Assembly: GCA_964652025.1 (NCBI GenBank)
Contig: CAZYZX010000008.1
Span: 115,734-179,733, forward strand
DNA: 64,000 bases
Direction of reading: 5' to 3'
DNA from: JAEXOD01 sp964652025
GTDB lineage: Bacteria > Bacteroidota > Ignavibacteria > Ignavibacteriales > Melioribacteraceae
In this document: positions 17,792 through 25,832 of the stretch, one piece after another
How the letters are laid out: each line of letters starts with the position of its first letter
Numbering within the stretch: position 1 is the stretch's first letter
Translations under genes and position numbers: made by a program
Notes under the pieces: model-generated
The model's input: the letters and a program-made list of their open reading frames with translations, nothing else
The model's database searches: none
Told to the model about the DNA's origin: nothing

Positions 17792-18996
17792 ATTTTTGTT
17801 GTATACTTCCTAAAATTTATAGATATTTCTACTGGCATTAATCTTTTATTATTTATTAAAATATCTTCATAAGGATTATAATCTATACCTATTAAATCAA
17901 TTGTATGTAACAATGAATAATTTTTTGATAAAAAATATTCCTGCCAATAAGCCAATATTGCATAATCTAACCGATAATATTTATTATTAAAAATAAAACT
18001 TGATACCCCTAATAAACCAAAATTTGTTTGTTGTAAAAACGATGTGTAAATATCTTTAATTATATATTTGCCCGCTATGCTTGTAAAATTTCCCGCATAA
18101 ATTTCTGTTGGCAAAAGTTTTAAACATTCTATTTTATCCCTTATCCCCTCAACTTTATAATCTAAAATAATTTCCTCACTTATTTCTCTACATGGTCTTA
18201 AGTTAGACATAAATGGCATAAAAATAGCCTTATTTTCCGAAATAAACCCTGTAATACAGCCTAATGTAAAGGCTAATCTTTTTATAATTGTACCATAATT
18301 ATCAGCATCATTAAAAATAAAATTTGTATTGTTATAGCTCCCAAACATTCTTTCATCTACATAAATTTGGCTTACATCTGTAATAGTTAATATTGGAGGA
18401 GTATAAGCATTATTACTAGAAACAAACTTAAAATCTGTTATAACCTCTACGCTAATATCCGGATACGCAAGTTTATAAATTTTATTTACAAAGTCCGTTA
18501 ATTTTATGGGCAATGTATTAATATTTAAAGGTGCCAAATTAATACTATTATTAATAACCGTATCGGTTAAATTAATTCTGTACGAGCTGGGTTTAAATAC
18601 ACATTCCAAGCTATTTTCTAACTTACTATAAATAACAGATAAATTATCTAAATTTCCCTTAAATAATACATCATTATTCAACTTAATTTCTAACAAAAAA
18701 TTATTTAATTCCACATGTTTATCTTCTATAAGAGTAATTAAAATTGCCTCTTTATCATAAAAAGTTAAACCAAATTCTGTTAAGGCAAAATTAGATAAAG
18801 ACTCAGAATCTAACTTAAAAATAATATCGTTAACTTCTATTATTTCTAATGGCAAATCATTTGGGCAATTAAATGTTTCTATTAGGTCTGCTTTAACCCC
18901 ATATATTACATAAACGGTTATTATATAATTTAAATTATTTACAGTTGCACCTGTAAAAACAAATTCATATCCTGTATTCAAAACAAAATTAATCAT
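17773..18996 (-). CDS. Putative tail tip/hub protein of the phage-like cluster
   Basis: A 407-aa, beta-rich, cysteine-poor protein encoded directly after the tape measure gene, the usual place of distal tail and hub proteins (gp27-like baseplate hub). I see no motif that proves the role, so the call rests on order, size and strand-rich composition. It is the last gene of the minus arm; no receptor-binding or fibre gene follows it. Its start overlaps the tape measure stop as ATGA, and its final codons lie inside the terminator at 17752-17791. Confidence 0.5.
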   Translation of the reverse strand: MINFVLNTGYEFVFTGATVNNLNYIITVYVIYGVKADLIETFNCPNDLPLEIIEVNDIIFKLDSESLSNFALTEFGLTFYDKEAILITLIEDKHVELNNFLLEIKLNNDVLFKGNLDNLSVIYSKLENSLECVFKPSSYRINLTDTVINNSINLAPLNINTLPIKLTDFVNKIYKLAYPDISVEVITDFKFVSSNNAYTPPILTITDVSQIYVDERMFGSYNNTNFIFNDADNYGTIIKRLAFTLGCITGFISENKAIFMPFMSNLRPCREISEEIILDYKVEGIRDKIECLKLLPTEIYAGNFTSIAGKYIIKDIYTSFLQQTNFGLLGVSSFIFNNKYYRLDYAILAYWQEYFLSKNYSLLHTIDLIGIDYNPYEDILINNKRLMPVEISINFRKYTTKIKALLR

Positions 18997-19919
18997 AAGT
19001 ACCTACTTTCGCTATTGGTTAATTTTTTTATCACTGCTCTTAAATCATAACCACTTTGTTTAAACTCTACTTTAGGAATATTTAACGTTATTTCTGAAAC
19101 TTTTTTATAATAATTATCAGATTTAAGCAACTCGTAATTTTTACCTTCATAAAAGGGAGTAATGTTTTTTTGTGGTAAAATTAAACTTTGGGTAAAAGAA
19201 TTAAGCCCCACAAAACCACCACCAAAAATAGACTCCACCCCACCAAGTATAGTTTTAAATAGCATTGCTTTTGTAGCTGCCTGAATAAAAGAATACAAAA
19301 TAGACTCTGCTAAAGATTTTACTTTATTCATTGGAATAATTGCATCTGCTAACGAGGTTGCCAAAACATTACCAGCTGCCTTAAAACCTGTTATCATGCT
19401 ATCTGTTAAATTTTTTTGTGTTTCATCTATTTTATAAAATTCATCTTTAGCAACTGCTGTTATATTTACACTATCAAAGGGTACATTATTAATGTTCAAT
19501 CTTCCTTTATATCCATAGCCCATAATAGGTTTAATATCATACTTATTTAATTCTTTTTCTGCACTTATTTTTTTGTTTAAAATTTCTGCTTTTTCTCTAA
19601 TACCAATATCTGTATAGTTAAGTAGTACGTTATAAGATTTTATTTTTTGTTTTAATTCCTCATCTGTTGTAATTAATTTAGTCTTTAAACTTGCTAAATC
19701 AAACTTAAAAGCATTAATTACTTCTTTAATATCATTTAGTTTATTTTTTTCTGTTTTAGTAAGATTATCTTCATTTAATTTTTTATTTATTTCATTAATA
19801 AGTAAGTTAATACCTTTAAGGTCTGTTACTTCTTTAGTTTGTAATATATTACCCAGCGAACTTAACCTAAGGTTAAGCTCGCTTAAATTATTGTTTAAGT
19901 ATTTCAAAAGGTCATTCAT
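18993..19919 (-). CDS. Putative short tape measure protein
   Basis: 308 aa: the first 130 residues are heptad-like coiled coil rich in Leu/Asn/Lys. They are followed by a hydrophobic, Gly/Ala-rich segment (about residues 185-240, 'MITGFKAAGNVLATSLADAI' to 'TILGGVESIFGGGFVGL'), as in tape measure proteins. It lies right after the two-part tail chaperone gene, the diagnostic position. The last third resembles the C-terminal linker of small tape measures. Its shortness would predict a stubby tail. It overlaps its upstream and downstream neighbours by 8 and 4 bp. Confidence 0.6.
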   Translation of the reverse strand: MNDLLKYLNNNLSELNLRLSSLGNILQTKEVTDLKGINLLINEINKKLNEDNLTKTEKNKLNDIKEVINAFKFDLASLKTKLITTDEELKQKIKSYNVLLNYTDIGIREKAEILNKKISAEKELNKYDIKPIMGYGYKGRLNINNVPFDSVNITAVAKDEFYKIDETQKNLTDSMITGFKAAGNVLATSLADAIIPMNKVKSLAESILYSFIQAATKAMLFKTILGGVESIFGGGFVGLNSFTQSLILPQKNITPFYEGKNYELLKSDNYYKKVSEITLNIPKVEFKQSGYDLRAVIKKLTNSESRYL

Positions 19920-20193
19920 ATTTTGCCTTCTTAAAATTTTTTAAAAATAAAAGTTTATTGTTAAGTATCTCTCTTCGTTTTTCATATTCAAAAATAAAAA
20001 CTCGTTTTAAGCAAGTTTTTTCTATTGATTTAGCTATAGCAAAATTGTTATCACTTAAAAATGATAGCAACAGTTCCTTTTTATCTGTAATATCACTAAA
20101 AAATATTTTATCGTTATAATCAAAAATTAGTCTTCTATATTCACATTCAGCAGAGCTTTCCGCATTTTCTAACTCCTTAAAAAGCTCCGTCAT
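19912..20193 (-). CDS. Tail assembly chaperone, second part (GT-like frameshift extension)
   Basis: 93 aa if started at the ATG at 20193, which overlaps the stop of the preceding gene as ATGA. The same frame can also be entered by a -1 ribosomal slip at 20199-20205. That would give a fusion of about 184 residues, the arrangement of lambda G/GT and most siphovirus tail chaperones. It is helical and charged, with no signal peptide. Located directly before the tape measure gene, as expected for a protein that binds and protects the tape measure during tail assembly. Confidence 0.6.
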   Translation of the reverse strand: MTELFKELENAESSAECEYRRLIFDYNDKIFFSDITDKKELLLSFLSDNNFAIAKSIEKTCLKRVFIFEYEKRREILNNKLLFLKNFKKAKYE

Positions 20194-20205
20194 TCTGCTA
20201 AAAAA
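20151..20205 (-). promoter_or_regulatory. Programmed -1 ribosomal frameshift signal (slippery site plus stem-loop)
   Basis: On the minus strand the heptamer T_TTT_TTA is in the correct phase (codons GAT TTT TTA) at 20205-20199, four codons before the stop of the first chaperone gene. After a 9-nt spacer comes a 9-bp stem CGGAGCTTT/AAAGCTCTG (20181-20189 with 20151-20159, one G-U pair) around a 21-nt loop. A -1 slip joins the upstream frame to the downstream gene without meeting a stop. Slippery sequence, phase, spacer and stem all agree with known signals. Confidence 0.7.
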
Positions 20206-20465
20206 TCGTTACGCCTTTTTAATATATCTTCTTTTATTAGCTTTTTTATTACTTTTAACTCTGCTTTTGTAAAATCAAAACTTTTTTCATTTTTAACAGC
20301 ATCAATTGGTTTTAGCACAATATTTAGTAACTTGTTTAAGTCAAAAGCTACATCACCATTGGTAATTGCATTTACAATATATTCATCTTCTTCCCAAGTA
20401 ATATCACCATAATCTTTTAAGTAAAATTTGGCGTTATTGATTATATAAATATTTTTATTTTCCAT
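20190..20465 (-). CDS. Tail assembly chaperone, first part (G-like)
   Basis: A 91-aa soluble acidic/basic protein located between the putative tube gene and the tape measure gene. I assign it as the short tail chaperone from its position and from the frameshift signal at its 3' end; sequence alone would not allow this. GGAG precedes the ATG at good spacing. The in-phase T_TTT_TTA encodes Phe-Leu near its C terminus ('NDFLAE'). Confidence 0.6.
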   Translation of the reverse strand: MENKNIYIINNAKFYLKDYGDITWEEDEYIVNAITNGDVAFDLNKLLNIVLKPIDAVKNEKSFDFTKAELKVIKKLIKEDILKRRNDFLAE

Positions 20466-20496
20466 TGCGTCTCCATAATGCAGTTAATAATTAATT

Positions 20497-21000
20497 TTAA
20501 TTTTCTGTAGTAAGTGGGTCTTGGTTATTGTTGTTAGGTGGATTTATTTCCACTTCCCATGGAAAAGATAGCTCGCCCCATGGATTACCATCTATTACAT
20601 CGCGTATATTATTAACATATTTAGCTGCTGTAATAATTATTGGCGCTTTATTTTCGCCAATGTTTAGTTCACCACTAATATTTAACCTAACATGCTTTAT
20701 ATAAATATTTAGTGGATGCAAGTTTAATGTACAATATTTATTTACCAGTTTTTCGTACTGATAAAGAGAATAAAATTGTAAAGCCTTAATTTCCATACTA
20801 AAATTGTAGCCCATTTGCAGCTCACTTTTATCAATTAGTGTAATGCTATTTGCTGGAAATTTTAACTTAATACTTCCCTCTTCTATATATCCCGCTTCTG
20901 TGTTATAGTCTAAACCCTCTAATATAATAGTTATTTTTTCAACAGATTTTTTTATAATTCTATCTGCATTAGCGCTAATTATTGGATTTTCTAAAGCCAT
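20497..21000 (-). CDS. Putative major tail tube protein
   Basis: 167 aa, predicted to be mostly beta strand, with an acidic Asn/Pro-rich tail. It lies upstream of the tail chaperone pair, where siphovirus tube genes are found, and has the strong ribosome site AAGGAGAT before its ATG, consistent with a highly made structural protein. I recognise no specific motif. The alternative is another small tail-completion or baseplate protein. No sheath gene accompanies it, pointing to a non-contractile tail. Confidence 0.5.
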   Translation of the reverse strand: MALENPIISANADRIIKKSVEKITIILEGLDYNTEAGYIEEGSIKLKFPANSITLIDKSELQMGYNFSMEIKALQFYSLYQYEKLVNKYCTLNLHPLNIYIKHVRLNISGELNIGENKAPIIITAAKYVNNIRDVIDGNPWGELSFPWEVEINPPNNNNQDPLTTEN

Positions 21001-21009
21001 AATATCTCC

Positions 21010-21558
21010 TTAGTTAAATAAATTAAAATAAAGTCCTATACCTATACCGTAGGTAATTTTTTTATCAGCGGTAAATATTCCTCCCGCAAAAATTCCTATG
21101 CCAAAGTCTTTTGTCTTTTCTGTTATTGTGTTGCTATTTTTATAGCTGCTATTTTCAACATATGTATTTTCATTTAGCAAAGCTCCTTTAATTTTTAAGC
21201 TAATAAAAGCATCCTCACTTGGTTTGTTTTTATCTATATAGCTACTGCTTAAGTGCAATATGCCCTTAAAGCTATTTGAGCTATCATATATTGAAATAAC
21301 GGTATCTATGGAAGATGTATAGAGTGTATCTAAATTATTATAGTTTTGTTTATAAATAATATTTTTTTGTAATTTTGGTTTGCTTATTATTTTATTATCA
21401 ATTTCTTTAACCAAAACATTTTTTAAAAATTGTTTATTATTTTCTACTGTTTCTTTTTGGCTTATTCTTTTTTGTTTTGGCAAAAGCATAATAATTAATA
21501 TTACCATTATTACAACAATAATTGCATAAACAAGTTTTTTATTTTTAATACTAAACAT
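21010..21558 (-). CDS. Membrane-anchored protein next to the amidase, possible lysis/spanin-type factor
   Basis: 182 aa: one N-terminal membrane segment (about residues 9-27), a lysine-rich linker, then a serine/tyrosine-rich extracytoplasmic part. It ends in glycine-alternating strands ('GIGIFAGGIFTADKKITYGIGIGLYFNLF') that look like a beta-hairpin of an outer-membrane protein; an inner-membrane anchor with an OM-like tail is what a unimolecular spanin needs. It overlaps the amidase gene by 8 bp. The lysis role is inferred from topology and neighbourhood only. Confidence 0.4.
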   Translation of the reverse strand: MFSIKNKKLVYAIIVVIMVILIIMLLPKQKRISQKETVENNKQFLKNVLVKEIDNKIISKPKLQKNIIYKQNYNNLDTLYTSSIDTVISIYDSSNSFKGILHLSSSYIDKNKPSEDAFISLKIKGALLNENTYVENSSYKNSNTITEKTKDFGIGIFAGGIFTADKKITYGIGIGLYFNLFN

Positions 21559-22183
21559 TCTTCACCTTACCAGCTAAATACTCTTTAAGCAAATCTAAAT
21601 TAAATGCAACAGAAATATCAGTTTTATCTTGCCTAACATTACAATGGGAAATTATTCCCCTGTAATTATTTAATAAATCAAAATTAAAATCATATTTATT
21701 AAAAACTTGTTTTGGAATGTTAAACTTTTGGCACAAATAGTTTACTAGTTCACACACAGCCATAACTTGCTTACTTGGATAACTAGCCCAGTATTTTATT
21801 CCTCGCCATTCTTGTTCGTATACATCGCCATAATATTTGTTTTTGCCGTTAAACCAAAAATATTCATCACCCGCTTTAGTTAAAGCACCTTCATTGGCTA
21901 TTTCTATACCAATACTATAAATATTATTATTTTTTGTAGCTTTGCCACCTAAGTGATAAGACCAATATTTGGGGTCAAAATATTCATAAATAGTACCGTC
22001 TTTATCTACAACATATGCAGTTGCTACTTTTTTACCATCGTTGCACCACCATTCGTAAACTCCTTTTTCACTTTTGGATACCGTATGATGAAGCACAATT
22101 AATCTTTTTTCTTTTATGCCATCTATTTCAAATTCTGTTTTACTATATTCTGTATCTGGTAAATATTTTTTAATTATGTTCAT
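21551..22183 (-). CDS. N-acetylmuramoyl-L-alanine amidase (Amidase_2), endolysin
   Basis: Zinc amidase that cuts the bond between MurNAc and L-Ala in peptidoglycan. Family features seen: 'LIVLHHTVS' with the first zinc His (H32/H33), 'AYVVDKDGTIYEY', 'YWSYHLGG' (H77), 'SIGIEIAN' (Glu) and the second zinc His/acid region 'ISHCNVRQDKTD' (H180). No signal peptide is present, so a holin-type exit is likely. The ATG follows GAGGTGATAA, embedded in the end of the gp37-like gene. Its place among tail genes is unusual but common in small phage clusters. Confidence 0.9.
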   Translation of the reverse strand: MNIIKKYLPDTEYSKTEFEIDGIKEKRLIVLHHTVSKSEKGVYEWWCNDGKKVATAYVVDKDGTIYEYFDPKYWSYHLGGKATKNNNIYSIGIEIANEGALTKAGDEYFWFNGKNKYYGDVYEQEWRGIKYWASYPSKQVMAVCELVNYLCQKFNIPKQVFNKYDFNFDLLNNYRGIISHCNVRQDKTDISVAFNLDLLKEYLAGKVKNV

Positions 22184-22637
22184 TTATCACCTCACCGGTA
22201 AAAGTTAAATCAATTGGCACAATAAATTTTAGCTTAAATCGATAATTACCGTAATCATCTTGATTAATTATTTCTACGTTATTAGGAATTATGTAATTAT
22301 CTTTTAACATATTGGCTGTTTTTAATCCGCTTAAGCATTTAATAATAAAATCTATATAACCGTTAATATTATTATTGTTTAGTTCTGTAATTATGCCCAA
22401 TATTTCAACATTAAGTTTTCGTTTGATAAAAAACAAATTATTACACTTAATAAAGTTTTCCGAAAAACTTTCTCCACTATAGATTATAAAGATTGCGCCA
22501 TTAACGTTAGCTGTTTCGTAATTATCATTATTATTTAATTCAACTTTAAGTTTAAAGTTATTAGGCATTGTGCTAAATGCTTCGGTTAATTTTAGTTTTA
22601 TTTTTATTAAAGTTTCGTTTATTAAACTAACATTCAT
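22170..22637 (-). CDS. Mu gp37-like (DUF1834) head-tail/tail terminator protein
   Basis: About 155 aa from the ATG at 22637, preferred over the ATG at 22670 because GGAG lies 6 bases upstream and the overlap with the preceding gene is then small. Size, alpha/beta composition ('FFIKRKLNVEILGI' and 'YRFKLKFIVPIDLTF') and position after a gp36-like gene match the DUF1834 family of Mu-like phages, thought to finish the tail end. The assignment relies mostly on gene order. Confidence 0.5.
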   Translation of the reverse strand: MNVSLINETLIKIKLKLTEAFSTMPNNFKLKVELNNNDNYETANVNGAIFIIYSGESFSENFIKCNNLFFIKRKLNVEILGIITELNNNNINGYIDFIIKCLSGLKTANMLKDNYIIPNNVEIINQDDYGNYRFKLKFIVPIDLTFTGEVINEHN

Positions 22638-23067
22638 ATATTTCTCCATCATAAATAAATAATCTATCATTTGGGCTTTTATTAATTAATAACGAATTAA
22701 ACAAAGGGGAATTATTAATATTAATTGCGCCCGAAGAAATTAGCTTAAGTTGCTCAATTCTTTTATTATAGTTGTTTTGCACTCCTATAGGAATTTTACT
22801 TAAAAACCTGCGTTTATATAAATAAAATATGGCTATATCTGTAGTAATAGATTTAATAATATCTGGTATATTATTATTTGCTAAAGAGTTGTTAAGATAA
22901 AAATTTACTTCAGTAGATGCATTATTAATTTGTTCTAAAACACGCTGTAAATAAATATTATCTAAAGTTAAATTAATTAAGCTTAAATCTAAATTCTCAT
23001 CATTTACTAATTCTTTAAGCGTATTTAAAGTTAAAGCAAAAATTAAATTTTCAACAGTGCAATACAT
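22627..23067 (-). CDS. Mu gp36-like (DUF1320) head-tail connector
   Basis: 146 aa, helical. The pattern of an N-terminal 'MYCTVENLIFAL', a helix with 'DNIYLQRVLEQINNASTEVNFYL' and a later 'DIAIFYLYKRRF' closely follows DUF1320/gp36 adaptor proteins, which dock on the portal. It is the first gene after the capsid gene, the canonical position. GAGG precedes the ATG by six bases. A terminator-like hairpin (23087-23113) separates it from the capsid gene. Confidence 0.7.
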   Translation of the reverse strand: MYCTVENLIFALTLNTLKELVNDENLDLSLINLTLDNIYLQRVLEQINNASTEVNFYLNNSLANNNIPDIIKSITTDIAIFYLYKRRFLSKIPIGVQNNYNKRIEQLKLISSGAININNSPLFNSLLINKSPNDRLFIYDGEIYEC

Positions 23068-23086
23068 AAAAAACCTCGTTAAAAAT

Positions 23087-23113
23087 AGTTGGGGATAATA
23101 ACTATCCCCAACT
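23087..23113 (-). terminator. Intra-operon terminator after the capsid gene
   Basis: Perfect 11-bp stem AGTTGGGGATA/TATCCCCAACT with a 5-nt loop, followed on the minus strand by ATTTTT. It lies between the capsid stop (23125) and the gp36-like start (23067), so partial termination would make more capsid message than tail message. Confidence 0.75.
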
Positions 23114-23124
23114 GTTATAGCTTT

Positions 23125-24048
23125 TTAATTAATAATAATTCCTTTTAGTGCAGCAACGGCGCGGTTATTAAGCAAGCATAAATCGCCATCCAATTCTACA
23201 TTATCCACATAGTGGTTACCAACTTCGCCTAAGTCATTTACATTAAGCCCATTGCTTGTGGCTATAGTTAAATCTTTTTTCTCACCAAATCTTATAGCAT
23301 AAATAGTGGTTGCATTATTAAACTCGCCAAAAGGTTCGTTAGCAGGAATAACTAAATTGCCATTAGAATTATACCCACCCGGGCGAATAGGCACACCACC
23401 AAAATAAGGGATCATTGTACCAAACTCGTTTTCTTGCCAATTTATATATTCTGCTGCAATTGTAGTTAGTCTTGTCCAAACATCTTCATTCATATAAAGA
23501 ACTTGTGCGCCGCCATCAACCATTGTAATTAATCTGCGTAATTTTTCTAAAAATAATTGCTTAGATAGCGCTGCTTGGTCACTATTGCCAGCTTGCACAA
23601 CAAGTCCATCTGTATTAGCAACTAAAACTTGACTTGAGGGAATAAGAGAAGCCAATCCATTCCAAGATTTTGGATTTGTATTTGCTTTAGCATTAAAAAA
23701 CTCGTATTGAAAGTTTTTACCAAACTCTTCAGCAAAATTTATTAGTTGTCTTGTGCGCTCACTTCTAATATCAAATGCTCTTCTTTCATGCGCTTTATCA
23801 ACAGAAACTTGATCTCCAAATATTTTAAGGTTCACAGTTCCAAAAGATGGATTAACAACATTAACACTCCAGCTATCGTTAACAGCCCTAAACTGACCAC
23901 CACTTGCACTTGCTTTTTTGCGTGGGTTATCACTATTGCCAACTATTTGGTAAAACTCTGCATAATCTAATATTGTGCTATATTTCTTCATATTGCGTAT
24001 AAATGCAGTTGTCTTAAAGTCTTTTTTAGATATTTCATGTAGTTTCAT
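23125..24048 (-). CDS. Major capsid protein (HK97-fold type)
   Basis: 307 aa with features of HK97-like capsid proteins: an N-terminal helical arm, 'GTVNLKIFGDQVSVDKAHERR' before the long spine helix, 'GAQVLYMNEDVWTRLTTIA' and the P-domain/late segment 'IPYFGGVPIRPGG'. The C-terminal strand reads 'ATTIYAIRFGEKKDLTIATS'. It does not look like Mu gpT, so head genes here are mosaic. It is preceded by the strongest ribosome site in the cluster (TTAGGAGGAG) and followed by a terminator, both fitting high expression. The protease/scaffold gene is immediately upstream. Confidence 0.85.
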   Translation of the reverse strand: MKLHEISKKDFKTTAFIRNMKKYSTILDYAEFYQIVGNSDNPRKKASASGGQFRAVNDSWSVNVVNPSFGTVNLKIFGDQVSVDKAHERRAFDIRSERTRQLINFAEEFGKNFQYEFFNAKANTNPKSWNGLASLIPSSQVLVANTDGLVVQAGNSDQAALSKQLFLEKLRRLITMVDGGAQVLYMNEDVWTRLTTIAAEYINWQENEFGTMIPYFGGVPIRPGGYNSNGNLVIPANEPFGEFNNATTIYAIRFGEKKDLTIATSNGLNVNDLGEVGNHYVDNVELDGDLCLLNNRAVAALKGIIIN

Positions 24049-24059
24049 TACAACTCCTC

Positions 24060-24905
24060 CTAAATTTTATATGAGTTTAATATTTGGGTAAATTCGTCTA
24101 AATCTGTGTACTCTTGCTTTTTTACAACTTCTTCATTAAAATTTAGCACTATTTCAGAAAGCTCTATTATTTCACTAAGTTTTTGGTAAATAGTGTTACT
24201 GCTGCTTGAATACTCTAACTTCGTACTGTCTAATATTTCTATTACTTCTGCATATTTGTTTTTTAATGCGGGTGTAATTTTGCCAGTTTCTACATACTTA
24301 TCTAATTTTTGCATAAAAGATGCTTTTTCTGCTTCCGCATTTAGCGATTCAATTTTTTTAAATTCTTCCAAATTATCCTCATCTATTTTATTACCTAATA
24401 ATTTTTCAATTTGCTTATTAATAATTTCTAACTCTGCTTCAATCCTTAATAAGTCTGCATTTAAGTCATTCTCCTCGTCGTCTTCAAGCTCATTAAAAGA
24501 GTAATTAATTGTATTAGTGGTATCGGCAGAAAAATTAAAATTACCCAAATCTTTAACTGCAGGTTCAATACCAATTGGTAAAAAGCCAAAGTGGTTAATA
24601 GTGCCATCGGCATTAAAAGAAATGCTGCGACTTGGAAATTTGCCTTGCTTAAGTAAAGCTAAAAAAGTTTTAGAAACATTACCCGGTAAAGCATAAAGGG
24701 TGTTACCAATTCTTTTTACTTTATCCATAAAACCCATAGCTGGTAAATTATCCCCCGGATGTCCAACCACAATCGGTCTCTTTTGTTCTGGCTTTAAAGC
24801 ATTATAATTATTTACTGCAAAATCTAAATCCTCAGCTGTCCATAGTTTTTCTCTACCAAGCGAGTCTTTTTGTAAACCGGTCTTAAAAAATGGGATCCAT
24901 TTCAT
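24060..24905 (-). CDS. Mu I-like prohead protease fused to scaffold
   Basis: First gene of the minus arm, 281 aa. The N-terminal half matches phage Mu I-type proteases: 'WIPFFKTGLQKDSLGREKLWTAEDLDFAV', 'PIVVGHPGDNLPAMGFMDKV' and 'PSRSISFNADGTINHFGFLP'. The C-terminal half is Glu/Lys-rich coiled coil, as expected for an internal scaffold released when the head matures. AGGAGA precedes the ATG. The protease-capsid order is the one found in Mu-like heads. Confidence 0.82.
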   Translation of the reverse strand: MKWIPFFKTGLQKDSLGREKLWTAEDLDFAVNNYNALKPEQKRPIVVGHPGDNLPAMGFMDKVKRIGNTLYALPGNVSKTFLALLKQGKFPSRSISFNADGTINHFGFLPIGIEPAVKDLGNFNFSADTTNTINYSFNELEDDEENDLNADLLRIEAELEIINKQIEKLLGNKIDEDNLEEFKKIESLNAEAEKASFMQKLDKYVETGKITPALKNKYAEVIEILDSTKLEYSSSSNTIYQKLSEIIELSEIVLNFNEEVVKKQEYTDLDEFTQILNSYKI

Positions 24906-25030
24906 TTTGTTTCTCCTAAGTTGTTAAAAGATACGGTTCAAAAGTAACTTGCTAAAAATCCATACTCAAAGAAACGCTTCTTGGCTTTGCTCTATTAACC
25001 ATTATGTTAACGGTTAAAAAAACGCATTAG

Positions 25031-25053
25031 GGAATTGTTTAATAAACCATTCC
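25031..25053. promoter_or_regulatory. 23-bp near-perfect palindrome in the divergent control region
   Basis: Arms GGAATTGTTTA and TAAACCATTCC pair at every position but one. It lies in the 213-bp gap between the two arms, 65 bp before the holin-like start. A second, shorter inverted repeat (TTAACC at 24995, GGTTAA at 25012) is nearby. Both look like operator sites for a dimeric regulator; no repressor gene is found in the cluster. Confidence 0.45.
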
Positions 25054-25118
25054 AGTAATAGTTTATATGACTTAGTAATTTTATAGTATTAGATTTGCAC
25101 CAACAAACAGAGGATAAA

Positions 25119-25427
25119 ATGGAACAATCTATTATTAGTAGTGCGCTTGCAAATGGTGGAATATCTGCAATTTTATTAGTTATTTGGTTTTTTACAGTAA
25201 AGTATTTTTCTAAACAGCAAGAAGATACTATAAAATATAGCCAAAACCAATTTAACGAAAGCTTAAAACAAAGTGCGGAAAATTTTACTAAAGCATTGTT
25301 ACAAAATCAAAATGCAATTGATAAACTTTTTTTGGTTTTACAAGAAGATATAAAATATAAAGAGCAAATTGCAGAAAATTTAGTAAAGCTAGAAAACAAA
25401 ATTGATAATTGCATAAATGATTATTAA
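25119..25427 (+). CDS. Holin-like small membrane protein
   Basis: 102 aa from the ATG at 25119, chosen over an in-frame TTG at 25095 because CAGAGGATAAA gives a good ribosome site. One membrane segment (about residues 12-29, 'GGISAILLVIWFFTVKYF') is followed by a long charged coiled-coil tail. This is the layout of BhlA/UviB-type holins and similar single-pass phage membrane proteins. First gene of the plus arm, ahead of the terminases. Confidence 0.55.
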   Translation: MEQSIISSALANGGISAILLVIWFFTVKYFSKQQEDTIKYSQNQFNESLKQSAENFTKALLQNQNAIDKLFLVLQEDIKYKEQIAENLVKLENKIDNCINDY

Positions 25428-25439
25428 ACAGAGGATATA

Positions 25440-25832
25440 ATGAACGAGCTTGAAAGATTTGAAGCAAAAGAGCTTTACGTAGAAGAAGGCTTGGGAATAA
25501 ATACTATATTTGGAATTTTTGAAGGTAAATTCCCACTTAGGCTTTTATATCGTTGGCGTAAGGAAGATGATTGGGATACTGCGCGTTTTGAATATCGTAA
25601 AAAAGATTTACCCTTAAAAGAAGAACTTTACCAACTTGTAAAAACTGCTATTGCCCAAGCAAAATTAGACCCAACTCCTCAACAAATTTCGGCAGTTTCT
25701 AAAGTGCTATGGGCATTATTAACAGCAGTTAAAGAAGTTAATGGTAATTTAAATTTAGATGACCAACCAAAAGCAAAATCTATAAGTAGGGAAACAATAA
25801 AAAAAATAGAAGAAGAAATATTGGGTATGTAA
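25440..25832 (+). CDS. Terminase small subunit-like protein (DUF1804/Mu gp27 type)
   Basis: 130 aa. The N terminus looks like a helix-turn-helix ('AKELYVEEGLGINTIFGIF' then 'RLLYRWRKEDDWDTARFEYRK'), the typical small terminase or DUF1804 start. A helical oligomerisation region and the tail 'SRETIKKIEEEILGM' follow, as in small subunits that hand over to the large terminase. The stop overlaps the next start as TAATG. The same kind of ribosome site (CAGAGGATAT) as the holin-like gene precedes it. DNA recognition for packaging is inferred. Confidence 0.7.
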   Translation: MNELERFEAKELYVEEGLGINTIFGIFEGKFPLRLLYRWRKEDDWDTARFEYRKKDLPLKEELYQLVKTAIAQAKLDPTPQQISAVSKVLWALLTAVKEVNGNLNLDDQPKAKSISRETIKKIEEEILGM

